Source: DATJFH01 sp035495815
Lineage (GTDB): Bacteria > Acidobacteriota > Terriglobia > Bryobacterales > Bryobacteraceae
DNA: 22,245 nucleotides
Direction of reading: 5' to 3'
NCBI GenBank assembly: GCA_035495815.1
Contig: DATJFH010000185.1
Span: 1 to 22,245, forward strand
Part shown: positions 7,578 through 14,753 of the stretch, in pieces
How the letters are laid out: every line of letters starts with the position of its first letter
Position numbering within the stretch: the first letter of the stretch is position 1
Made by a program: the position numbers and the translations under genes
The notes under the pieces: generated by a model
What the model saw: only the letters and a program-made list of their open reading frames with translations
What the model was told of the DNA's origin: nothing
Databases searched by the model: none

Positions 7578-7868
7578 CGAAGGTCCTGATTGAAGCCCTG
7601 AGTCATTCCGCCGACCTTAGGTGGATCTTCACTTGCGAGGCCGGAGGGTCTCGATTCCGTCGCTGTACGGCGCCGCAGCAGGACTCGACCACCGCGTTCC
7701 GCCCGTACTTCGGGTTCCGCGGCTACCGGCCGCTGTTAGAGCCCGGCCCAGACGCAGCAGCGTCCAGGCGTTAGCGCCGCAGGGCGCTTCCGGGTAGGTA
7801 GCGCCTGCTGTCACATCCGCGGCGGCCCCGTGTTAAACCGATCAGGGAGGGCGTGATTCGGTCCGCTC
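7578..7868. other. 291-bp intergenic gap, no convincing gene
   Basis: This gap separates the 3' ends of the Gfo/Idh gene (+) and the methyltransferase gene (-). Open frames here are short, Arg/Ala/Pro-rich and carry no motif, so I treat them as chance. AAGGTC near 7580 is mirrored by GACCTT near 7614, and a stronger nested inverted repeat occupies 7765-7807 (listed separately). A fragment near 7645-7665 faintly resembles a tRNA T-arm but has no D-arm or acceptor partner. Confidence 0.5.
7765..7807. repeat. nested inverted repeat in a convergent intergenic gap
   Basis: CAGGCGTTA (7765-7773) pairs with TAGCGCCTG (7799-7807) over nine bases, eight Watson-Crick and one G-U. Inside it GCGCC (7774-7778) and GGCGC (7783-7787) pair around a GCAG loop. 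CAGCAG at 7755-7760 could also pair with CTGCTG at 7805-7810. It may be a terminator for one or both converging genes, or a structured RNA element; there is no poly-T run. Confidence 0.4.
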
Positions 7869-8780
7869 TCAAAGCTCCGGACCCAGTCCCAGCTTTCGGC
7901 CCAGCTTCAGCCAGCGCGACTGGCGGGCCATCTTCACCTGCTCCCGCAGAATCTCGGCTTGACGGTGGTCCTCCCCCGCGCCGCCCGATCCAGCCCGCCA
8001 CTGGTCAATCAACTGGCTGATTGCGTTCTTCTCCATGACAAACGGCGCCTTCCGGGCGATCAACGGTTGGGACACATCGTAATCGAAATACACCCCGGCG
8101 GAAGGAATGTTCTCCTCGAGGAAACTCACCTCACAAAATCCCGCGCTGAGCAACTGCTGTTTCAGCGCCGTCGCCCCGTATTCGCGCATCTCCAGCGTCG
8201 CTCCCGACCCGCCATGAAAGACCAGATCATCCCGCGCTTCGAGCGATCCGTCGGGCCGGCGGTTGATCAGGACCATCGTGCCGCCAAGGGGCACGATTCG
8301 GTATTGGCCCAATTCCGGAAAGTGCTCGCGCAACTGGTCCGAGGGGTGGCAAAACACGGTGATACCCAGTACGCCGTGCGGCTTGAGCAGGCGGCAAGCT
8401 TCCTCGAGCGCACGCTCCACCGGCGGCGCGATGTGCTCGATCACGTCGGCCGAGAGGATGAAGTCGTAACTGCCGTAGAGCTCCGGATGCACAGCAGTGA
8501 AGTCGAACCGCGGCTCGCGATCGTAGTACGTGTTGGTGTAGTCGAATCTTTCGGCCAGAATGCGGGCGTAGCCCTCGTGGTCGCTCATCCCGAGCCCGCG
8601 AATCGCCCGCAGTCTGGGAAATTCGGTCAACGTCAGGCTCTGGTTGAACAGTTCCATCGAGAGGAGATGAATCAGGGCCCGGATTCGCACGTTGGATCCG
8701 CAGGCGCAACTGGCCGGCTCGGTGGCCAGTTGTTCATGCTGGTTGTAGGCCCCGCAGATATTGCAGGTGAACGAAACCAC
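7869..8780 (-). CDS. class I SAM-dependent methyltransferase with N-terminal zinc ribbon
   Basis: A 303-aa protein with a GTG start at 8780. Residues 1-30 hold a small zinc-ribbon-like knuckle (C6-x2-C9 and C25-x-C27). The Rossmann methyltransferase part follows: glycine-poor motif I region RAIRGLGMSD, then the diagnostic DFILSADVIEHI (motif II/III type, as in DxxxxxDVLEHV) and LEEACRLLKPHGVLGITVF (motif IV/V). A later FHGGSGATLEMREYG segment resembles the substrate-loop region of methyltransferases that act on sugars or small metabolites. The last about 50 residues are charged and helical (QAEILREQVKMARQSRWLKL). Such proteins are common in surface-polysaccharide and glycan loci, but the acceptor is not evident. 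It is divergent from the ATPase gene with 77 bp between starts. A -10-like TATTCT (8787-8792) lies six bases before the GTG. Confidence 0.82.
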   Translation of the reverse strand: MVSFTCNICGAYNQHEQLATEPASCACGSNVRIRALIHLLSMELFNQSLTLTEFPRLRAIRGLGMSDHEGYARILAERFDYTNTYYDREPRFDFTAVHPELYGSYDFILSADVIEHIAPPVERALEEACRLLKPHGVLGITVFCHPSDQLREHFPELGQYRIVPLGGTMVLINRRPDGSLEARDDLVFHGGSGATLEMREYGATALKQQLLSAGFCEVSFLEENIPSAGVYFDYDVSQPLIARKAPFVMEKNAISQLIDQWRAGSGGAGEDHRQAEILREQVKMARQSRWLKLGRKLGLGPEL

Positions 8781-8786
8781 GAGACC

Positions 8787-8792
8787 AGAATA
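8787..8792 (-). promoter_or_regulatory. -10-like TATTCT just upstream of the methyltransferase GTG
   Basis: Read on the minus strand, TATTCT ends six bases before the GTG at 8780. It matches the -10 consensus at four of six positions and has no visible -35. It is listed because the same spacing recurs at other starts in this window. Confidence 0.25.
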
Positions 8793-8841
8793 GCCGACTC
8801 CGTGAAAAGGCGGGAGCGCTCCGCCGCCGCCGGTGCACCGT

Positions 8842-8847
8842 TATACT
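8842..8847 (+). promoter_or_regulatory. -10-like TATACT upstream of the ATPase gene
   Basis: TATACT ends ten bases before the ATG at 8858, giving a predicted leader of only a few bases. No -35 stands out in the GC-rich DNA upstream and no Shine-Dalgarno sequence is visible. Confidence 0.35.
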
Positions 8848-8857
8848 TGAACCAGCA

Positions 8858-9457
8858 ATGTATTTGAAAATCTTAGCCCATCCGGTCTTCGTCAATCTGA
8901 ATTTCCACATGCCGATGATTGTGGACCTTTCCCATCCTCTGGTCATGCTCACCGGCGAGAACGGGTCCGGCAAGTCCACTCTGCTGCACTCCATCCACTA
9001 CGCGCTGAAGGGCGAAAGCGTGGACGGATTCGTCTACCGTCTCGATCCCGGCAAGGCTCAGTTCAAAAAGGTCTTTCTCTTCGATGCCGAGCATCACAAC
9101 CCGCGCACCCAGCTCGATTTCTTCGAGGACGATCCACGCATGAAGGAGTTTCTCCAGATGGCTAGCCACGGGCAAGTCATGCTGGCCATGTTTCGTGAGA
9201 ACTTCCCCAGCCTGCCCGACCACACCGTGCTGCTGCTTGACGAGCCGGAGATGGCCCTCTCCCAGTCCAACCAGCGCCGCATCCTGAAGATGATGATGGA
9301 ACTTGTCGATCAGAAGAACTTCCGTGTCATCGCGGCCACGCATTCACCGGTCCTGACGGAAGCTCCGGAAACCTACGTGATCAACCTGGATAAACACATC
9401 AACAAGAACATCGCCGCCGCGGACCTGGGAATCGAAGGACAGAGTACGATTCAGTAA
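8858..9457 (+). CDS. compact single-domain ABC-type/AAA_21-like ATPase
   Basis: A 199-aa ATPase domain without any fused partner domain. Walker A is GENGSGKST (33-41), Walker B with the catalytic glutamate is TVLLLDEPE (123-131), and the H-loop is AATHSPVL (159-166, H162). A degenerate ABC signature, ASHGQ (102-106), precedes Walker B at the normal distance. The first strand and the phrase LVMLTGENGSGKSTLLHSIH are like those of small chromosomal SMC/OLD-type or AAA_21 ATPases rather than transporters, and there is no neighbouring permease. It starts just 4 nt after a predicted transcription start (-10 at 8842) and its TAA is followed at once by the GTG of the acyl-transfer fusion, so the two are probably co-expressed. 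A role in lipid metabolism would be guesswork; the sequence shows only an ATPase. Confidence 0.82.
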   Translation: MYLKILAHPVFVNLNFHMPMIVDLSHPLVMLTGENGSGKSTLLHSIHYALKGESVDGFVYRLDPGKAQFKKVFLFDAEHHNPRTQLDFFEDDPRMKEFLQMASHGQVMLAMFRENFPSLPDHTVLLLDEPEMALSQSNQRRILKMMMELVDQKNFRVIAATHSPVLTEAPETYVINLDKHINKNIAAADLGIEGQSTIQ

Positions 9458-11899
9458 GTGCGGCAAACGCTCCTTGACTTTTTCGCCGAATTCTCCCGGC
9501 ATTCCGGCGAATTCCTGATCCATGACGACGGGTATCGCAGCCGCAGCTTCAGCTACGCCGAGGTCGTGCGCGGCGCCGTCGTTTTCGCCGCGCGACTGCG
9601 AAAGCATGGAATCGCCAAGGGAGAGAAAGTCCTGTTCTGGAGCGAAAACCGCCCGGAGTGGATCGCCGCGCTGTGGGGATGCCTCATTGAAGGCGTGATC
9701 GCCGTTCCGGTCGACTACCGGTCTTCGCCGGACCTGGTGCGCCGCATTCACCGCATCGTCGGCGCGCGGGCGCTGCTTGCCGGCGACGAAGTTCCGGTTC
9801 TTGACGATATCCCTTGCTGGAAGCTTGCCGGCCTGGAGTGGACCGGCGATACGTCGCCTGGCGCGGCGATCACGCGGGACGACGTAGCCGAGATTCTGTT
9901 CACGTCCGGAACCACTGCTGAGCCGAAGGGCGTCCTGATCAGCCATCGCAACGTGCTGGCCAACATCAAGCCGGTGGATCGCGAGGTGCGGAAGTACCGA
10001 AAGTACGGCCGGCCGTTCTTTCCCATCCGGTTTCTGAACCTGCTCCCGCTGAGCCACATGTTCGGACAGGCCATGGCGACCTTCGTCCCGCCGATGCTGC
10101 CCGGCGTAGTGGTCTTCATGCACGGCTACAACCCGCGAGAGATCGCGCGCCAGATCCGAAAGCGCCGCATTTCCGTGCTCGTGTCGGTGCCGAAGATTCT
10201 CGAAGTGCTGCGTGAGTATGTCGTGCAGACGGTCCCGGAGGCCGTCCGGCCGGAACCGGAGAAGATGCATTGGATGATGCGCTGGTGGCGCTACCGCAAA
10301 GTGCATCGCCTGTTCGGCTGGAAATTCTGGGCCTTCGTCTCCGGGGCGGCGCCGCTCGATCCGGAGTTGGAGGCGTTCTGGTCGCGGCTCGGCTTCCTGG
10401 TGATCCAGGGCTACGGTCTTACCGAAACCGCACCCATCGTGACTCTGAATCATCCGTTCCACGCCCGCCGGGGAACGGTAGGAAAGCCGATTGCGGGTGT
10501 GGAGGTTCGAATCGCTCCGGACGGCGAGATCCTGGTGCGCGGGGAGAATGTCACGTCCGGCTACTTCAACGCGGAATCTGGAACCGTATTCGAAGACGGC
10601 TGGTTCCACACCGGCGATATCGGCGCGATCGACAGCGAAGGCAGGCTCTCGGTCCGCGGGCGCAAGAAGGAGATGATCATCACACCGGAAGGCCTCAACG
10701 TTTTCCCGGAAGACGTGGAGCGGGAGATCGACCGCGCGCCGGGCGTGCGCGAGTCCGCCGTGGTGGGTCCGGATCGAGTACACGCCGTACTTGTGCTCGA
10801 ACCCGGCGCGGACGCGGAAGCGGTGATTGGGAAGGCCAACTCGGCGTTGGAGGAGCATCAGAAGATCCGCAGCTTCTCCGTGTGGCCCGGAACGGCGCTG
10901 CCGCGAACCGAGGGGACCGGCAAGCTCAAACGCAACGAAGTTCGTCAGTGGGTGGAAGGCCGCGCGTCGCCGGGTCCGGCGGCCGAGCCCGGCGAGAGCA
11001 TCGAGGCTGTGGTCGCGCGTTACGCGCGGGGCCGCCGGATCCGCCCGGAAACAACTCTGGACGAGTTGGGTCTCAGCTCTCTTGAGCGCGTCGAGCTCAT
11101 GCTGGCGATCGAGCAGAACTCCGGCGCCAGCGTGGACGAAAGCCGGTTCTCCGCGGCTCGCACAGTCGGCGATCTCCGCTCAGCGCTCGATGGTCGGGCC
11201 GCCGCTCCGGAGCCGATCGTATTCCCGAGTTGGAATCGCAGGGCGCCGGTGATGCTACTGCGCAACCTCAGCCTGGCGACCTGGATGCAAGCCATTGCCC
11301 GGTTGTTTCTTTGGGTGAAAGCAAAAGGCCGGGAGAACCTGGAGCCGCTCGAGGAACCGGTTATCTTCGCGGCCAATCATCAAAGCCATCTGGATACGCC
11401 TGCCATCCTGCTGGCGCTCCCTGGCCGCTGGCGTTACCGAATCGCGCCGGCGATGGCCAAGGAATTTTTCAAAGCGCACTTCTTCCCGAAGCAATACAGC
11501 CGCGGCGAGTGGTTCACCAATAGTCTGAACTATTACCTCTCGACGATGTTCTTCAACGCTTTTCCCTTCCCTCAGCGCGAAGCGGGCCTGCGGGAAGCAT
11601 TGCGCTATGCCGGCGACCTGGTAAGCGAAGGGACCAGCATCCTGATCTTTCCCGAAGGCCGCCGCAGCGAAACAGGGGAGATCGACCGGTTCCGCCCGGG
11701 CGTGGGCATCCTTGCGTCTCGCCTCGGGATTCCGGTGATTCCGGTGCGGCTGGAAGGCGTGGAGAATGTGCTGCGGGTCGGCTGGAACATGGCGCGTCCA
11801 GGCAGAGTACGGGTCAAGTTCGGCAAGCCGATGAGGCTGCGTGGTGACGATTACGCGGCTTTGGCTGCGCAGGTTGAAATGGCTGTGAAGGCGCTTTGA
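9458..11899 (+). CDS. acyl-adenylating enzyme - acyl carrier domain - PlsC acyltransferase fusion
   Basis: An 813-aa, three-part protein with a GTG start directly after the ATPase stop. Residues 1-500 are an AMP-binding acyl-CoA/acyl-ACP synthetase: the P-loop LFTSGTTAEPKGV (147-159), YGLTE (319-323), TGD (385-387), RGRKKEMI (400-407) and the C-terminal catalytic lysine K489 in GTGKLKR. Residues about 510-580 are an acyl carrier domain with DELGLSSLE (535-543), in which S541 is the phosphopantetheine site. Residues about 600-813 are a PlsC/LPLAT acyltransferase: NHQSHLD (640-646, the HX4D box) and FPEGRRS (731-737). Bacterial Aas acylates lysophospholipid with acyltransferase first and synthetase second; here the order is reversed with a carrier between. 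I infer activation of a fatty acid, loading on the built-in carrier and transfer to a lysophospholipid or glycerol phosphate. It is likely membrane-associated at the inner leaflet. Confidence 0.88.
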   Translation: MRQTLLDFFAEFSRHSGEFLIHDDGYRSRSFSYAEVVRGAVVFAARLRKHGIAKGEKVLFWSENRPEWIAALWGCLIEGVIAVPVDYRSSPDLVRRIHRIVGARALLAGDEVPVLDDIPCWKLAGLEWTGDTSPGAAITRDDVAEILFTSGTTAEPKGVLISHRNVLANIKPVDREVRKYRKYGRPFFPIRFLNLLPLSHMFGQAMATFVPPMLPGVVVFMHGYNPREIARQIRKRRISVLVSVPKILEVLREYVVQTVPEAVRPEPEKMHWMMRWWRYRKVHRLFGWKFWAFVSGAAPLDPELEAFWSRLGFLVIQGYGLTETAPIVTLNHPFHARRGTVGKPIAGVEVRIAPDGEILVRGENVTSGYFNAESGTVFEDGWFHTGDIGAIDSEGRLSVRGRKKEMIITPEGLNVFPEDVEREIDRAPGVRESAVVGPDRVHAVLVLEPGADAEAVIGKANSALEEHQKIRSFSVWPGTALPRTEGTGKLKRNEVRQWVEGRASPGPAAEPGESIEAVVARYARGRRIRPETTLDELGLSSLERVELMLAIEQNSGASVDESRFSAARTVGDLRSALDGRAAAPEPIVFPSWNRRAPVMLLRNLSLATWMQAIARLFLWVKAKGRENLEPLEEPVIFAANHQSHLDTPAILLALPGRWRYRIAPAMAKEFFKAHFFPKQYSRGEWFTNSLNYYLSTMFFNAFPFPQREAGLREALRYAGDLVSEGTSILIFPEGRRSETGEIDRFRPGVGILASRLGIPVIPVRLEGVENVLRVGWNMARPGRVRVKFGKPMRLRGDDYAALAAQVEMAVKAL

Positions 11900-11906
11900 A
11901 TGGGCC

Positions 11907-12299
11907 TCAGGCGGCCAGCGCCGCGGGCTGGCGTATGTCCACGATTCGAGAAGTGACAATCGGGCCTTCGTAGTCCGGATGGCCGAATTCCAGGTGCATG
12001 CCGCGCCCGATGTAGCGGTCTTTCAGCATTGACCCGCCCCAGGTCGAGCCATGTATAGTGACCAGCACGGGTTCAGGGCAGAACATCGGGTGTCCGTGCA
12101 GCAGCGCGTCACCTTCGCCGCAACTTACCAGTGTGTAAACACGATTCTGGGTTTCGATCTCGACTACTGCCCCCTTGGGCAGGTCGCGCAAGGACACGCC
12201 GCCTTCGATCTCGGACTGGATGATGGCGCTGTTGATCTGATCGCTCAGATGAGGGTTCGGCGCGAACATGGTGGGGCACTTTGCGCCGTCGTCGGCCAT
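11907..12299 (-). CDS. conserved-looking small protein of unknown function
   Basis: A 130-aa protein whose stop lies seven bases from the stop of the converging acyl-transfer fusion. I cannot assign a family. Visible features are a polar N-terminus with one cysteine, a beta-strand-rich middle (GAVVEIETQNRVYTLVSCG, then LLHGHPMFCPEPVLVTIHGS) and a Gly-rich segment (STWGGSMLKDRYIGRGMHLEF) followed by HPDYEGPIVTSRIVDI. No signal peptide or membrane segment is seen, so it is probably cytoplasmic. The compact all-beta pattern suggests a barrel- or cupin-like small domain, with low certainty. It lies 43 bp downstream of the GT-C-like gene on the same strand, but a -10-like TAGAAT sits six bases before its ATG, so it may be transcribed on its own. 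Codon usage matches its neighbours, which supports a real gene. Confidence 0.7.
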   Translation of the reverse strand: MADDGAKCPTMFAPNPHLSDQINSAIIQSEIEGGVSLRDLPKGAVVEIETQNRVYTLVSCGEGDALLHGHPMFCPEPVLVTIHGSTWGGSMLKDRYIGRGMHLEFGHPDYEGPIVTSRIVDIRQPAALAA

Positions 12300-12305
12300 G
12301 GCTTT

Positions 12306-12311
12306 ATTCTA
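12306..12311 (-). promoter_or_regulatory. -10-like TAGAAT six bases before the small unknown gene
   Basis: On the minus strand TAGAAT ends six bases before the ATG at 12299, with no Shine-Dalgarno sequence between them. No clear -35 is present. The spacing equals that at 6528-6533. Confidence 0.4.
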
Positions 12312-12342
12312 CAACGCCTTTTTGCCGGAGCCCGGGGCCTCT

Positions 12343-14199
12343 TCAGCGAATTTCGAACACGCCGAAGACCAGCCCCAGTTCCCGGTCCTCGCCTGGAGGC
12401 GTGAACGTGCGGCCTACATTTACCGTAACCTCGACCGTTTCCTTGCCCGCCAGCCCGGAAGGCAGCGCAAAGTCAAAATCGAAACGGGCGGTCCCGGGCT
12501 GAATCGCCACAGCCGGCAGCGCCTTTCCGTCCACCGATAGCGATAACGGAAGCGGTCCCTTCTCGAGTTGGCCCTCCGGACAGAATCCCGAGACATAGAG
12601 CCGCTGCGACGCCGTCTTCGGACCGCCCAGGCGCACGGTCGCCTGTTTCGGCATCCAGCGGTGCTGGTCATCCCGCGGATACCAGCTCTTGCCCAACAGG
12701 TGCGCCAGCAGATCGTTGGCGACGTCGACCCGGCGCGGCGTTTCGGCGGTCAACTGCAGCTTCGATCCGTACGTGGCGGTGATGTTCTTCAACCGGTCGC
12801 CGGCGGCCGAGTACACCACGATCCTGCCGCTGTTCAATGCGCTCAGCGTCGCTGAGGGGGGCAGCGTGAATTGACGCGGATCGCCGAGCGCCGGATGAGG
12901 CGTCAGCGCTCCTTCCACTTCCGGAGCCAGATACACATCAGAGACCCCCACCAGCCGGAACGGACTATCCAGAATGCCGTTCCAGAACAGATCGTCGTTG
13001 ACTTCGCTCAGCAGGATGATCTGGTCGGGATGCAGCCTCCGCGCGTCCTCGACACCCAGAACCACGCGCTCGATCTTCCGGCTGAGCAGGTAGCGGGTAC
13101 GCGTCTCGGCGCGCGTGGCCGGAAGGGGGACCAGGTAGATCAGGAGAATCACCGCAGCCGCCAGCCGCCATAGGGTCCGTCCCGATTGCCAGGCGCCGGC
13201 CAGCGCCCATCCGCCCAGCATCGAAAGTCCGATAGCGGGCAGCGCCAGGTAATACTCGGTCAGGTGCTCTCTCAACGGCAGCACCGGAGCGAGCACGATG
13301 GGAAACCACGCCAGGCAGAACAGCGGGCCGCGGTTCCCCTCCCGCACCTTCACCGCCGCGAACGCGAGCAGCGCCGCGAAAATCAGGGCCGTCCCCAGGG
13401 ACCACATCCAGACCGGCGGCGAGTGTGCGCCCGAATAGTGGTTCATCCCCCGCGCCCACGCCAGGTATTTCCAGAATGTGTTCAGCATGCTGGCGTCGAA
13501 ACGCATCACATAGGACGGCGCTTCAATGGAGCGCGCGGCGATGCGGTGGACTATGGTGAAGATCACTGAAGGAATGAACAACGGCAGCGTCCGCTTGAAG
13601 TAGCTCCGGGCACAGAGCCAGGTGTAGGATGCGGCCAACACCGGATAGACTACGTTGAGCTCCAGCGCCCCGAACCCGAGTAGAAATACAGTCCACTGCG
13701 CAATGTTGAATCGAACGTCGGCGGTCTCGACGTAGCGCAGCAGAAAATAAAACGAGAGCAGCAGAAAGAACCCGCACAGCGCCTGGTTATAAACCGACGA
13801 CCAGGTCATCACCATGATCAGCGCCGGGTTGGCGATCCAGAGCAGCGCCGCCCAAACACCCGCCGCCGCTGATCCGGTGACTCGCTGACCCACTGCTCGA
13901 ATCAGCGTCAGGTTCGCAATCTGGGTGAGGAACACCACGATGCGGAACGGCAGCGCGTTCAGGCCGAACAGCTCGTAAATCCCCATGAAGAACGCCCGCT
14001 CGCTCCAGGGGCGGATCGTGCCCTGCGCCAGGGGCGCGAACATCGCTTTTAGAAAATCGCTCCAATTGTGGACCGTAGCCGAAAGGCCGAGCCACGCGAA
14101 GTCGTCCTGCCGGAACCAGCAGCGCAGTCCGTACCAATAGAGCGTCAGGCAGAACAGCGGAGGAGCAGCCCAGGAGGCGCGCCTCCAGGCCCGGGTCAT
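12343..14199 (-). CDS. GT-C-like multi-spanning membrane protein with C-terminal beta domain
   Basis: A 618-aa protein. Residues 1-360 contain about nine to ten hydrophobic segments (for example 10-25, 85-100, 113-131, 140-155, 205-220, 268-284, 293-308, 318-335, 346-360). After the first segment comes RQDDFAWLGL (30-39), the acidic pair expected in the first periplasmic loop of GT-C glycosyltransferases, which use polyprenyl-phosphate sugars. Residues about 365-500 are soluble, and about 502-618 form a beta-rich domain (WYPRDDQHRW, then PLSLSVDG, FDFDF, EDRELGLVF) that resembles the end of the neighbouring lipoprotein. The start overlaps the lipoprotein stop (ATGA, 14196-14199). A transferase or a glycan-binding membrane protein is likely; substrate and acceptor are unknown. 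The family call is from architecture only, since I see no single decisive motif. Confidence 0.75.
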   Translation of the reverse strand: MTRAWRRASWAAPPLFCLTLYWYGLRCWFRQDDFAWLGLSATVHNWSDFLKAMFAPLAQGTIRPWSERAFFMGIYELFGLNALPFRIVVFLTQIANLTLIRAVGQRVTGSAAAGVWAALLWIANPALIMVMTWSSVYNQALCGFFLLLSFYFLLRYVETADVRFNIAQWTVFLLGFGALELNVVYPVLAASYTWLCARSYFKRTLPLFIPSVIFTIVHRIAARSIEAPSYVMRFDASMLNTFWKYLAWARGMNHYSGAHSPPVWMWSLGTALIFAALLAFAAVKVREGNRGPLFCLAWFPIVLAPVLPLREHLTEYYLALPAIGLSMLGGWALAGAWQSGRTLWRLAAAVILLIYLVPLPATRAETRTRYLLSRKIERVVLGVEDARRLHPDQIILLSEVNDDLFWNGILDSPFRLVGVSDVYLAPEVEGALTPHPALGDPRQFTLPPSATLSALNSGRIVVYSAAGDRLKNITATYGSKLQLTAETPRRVDVANDLLAHLLGKSWYPRDDQHRWMPKQATVRLGGPKTASQRLYVSGFCPEGQLEKGPLPLSLSVDGKALPAVAIQPGTARFDFDFALPSGLAGKETVEVTVNVGRTFTPPGEDRELGLVFGVFEIR

Positions 14200-14753
14200 T
14201 TTGCTTCGAATCCCACCGAAGTTGCGATGACTCCGAGTTCCCGATCCTCCACCATTCCGGACGTCAGGAACTTGTCCATGCTGAACTCCACGTTGACGGC
14301 TTCCCCAGCGAGCAGCTTTCCGTCCACATCGCGAGCGTAGTCGAACTCGCCCGGCTGGGTGTAAGTCTCCGGCGACAGGACCGTGCCGCCGATGCTCGCC
14401 CAGATCGACGTGGTCTTGATTTTCGACAGCACCGCTTCCGGAAGCACGAACTTCAGGTGCAGAGTGGCCCCTTTGGCGGCGGCATTCCGCGGCGGACGCA
14501 GGGCTACCGCGAACTTGCCCATGGTCCAGCGCCAGGTGTTCGACTCGATGTTGTAGAAGCCTTTCAGGAGCTGTGACTGCACCTTCGGATCGCCCATCTG
14601 GACCACGCTGGCCATGGTCACGGTGTCTTCATCCGTCTGCTGTACCCGGATCTTCTTATCGCGACGCTTGCAACCGCCGAGCAGGACGCACCCGGTCAAC
14701 AGTGTAACGCCGAGCGTCAATGCCACTCGGCGGGAAAATTCAGTCTTGATCAT
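14196..14753 (-). CDS. lipoprotein sharing a C-terminal domain with the GT-C-like protein
   Basis: A 185-aa lipoprotein. The ATG at 14753 is chosen because it gives a good signal peptide and overlaps the upstream stop by one base (TGATG); longer in-frame starts would run back through the oxidoreductase gene. The leader MIKTEFSRRVALTLGVTLL ends in two possible lipoboxes, LTGC (C22) and LGGC (C28). After a charged spacer the globular part, 60-185, aligns by eye with the tail of the downstream membrane protein: QLLKGFYNIESNTWRW against HLLGKSWYPRDDQHRW, PGEFDY against PGTARFDFDF, and DRELG in both. It is probably anchored to the periplasmic side of a membrane. Function is unknown; a carbohydrate-related beta domain is only an inference from the partner. 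Confidence 0.78.
   Translation of the reverse strand: MIKTEFSRRVALTLGVTLLTGCVLLGGCKRRDKKIRVQQTDEDTVTMASVVQMGDPKVQSQLLKGFYNIESNTWRWTMGKFAVALRPPRNAAAKGATLHLKFVLPEAVLSKIKTTSIWASIGGTVLSPETYTQPGEFDYARDVDGKLLAGEAVNVEFSMDKFLTSGMVEDRELGVIATSVGFEAK

Noticed and set aside
7640..7670. T-arm-like sequence GGTCTCGATTCC resembling part of a tRNA
   Set aside because: The loop carries an extra base and no D-arm, anticodon arm or acceptor stem can be folded around it.
7629..7814. Short minus-strand open frame in the 291-bp gap
   Set aside because: Composition is Ala/Arg/Thr-rich, no motif, no ribosome site, and it runs across the nested inverted repeat.
9344..10858. 504-aa minus-strand open frame inside the acyl-transfer fusion
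   Set aside because: The plus-strand frame has complete adenylation motifs; the minus-strand product is His/Arg-rich without recognisable domains.
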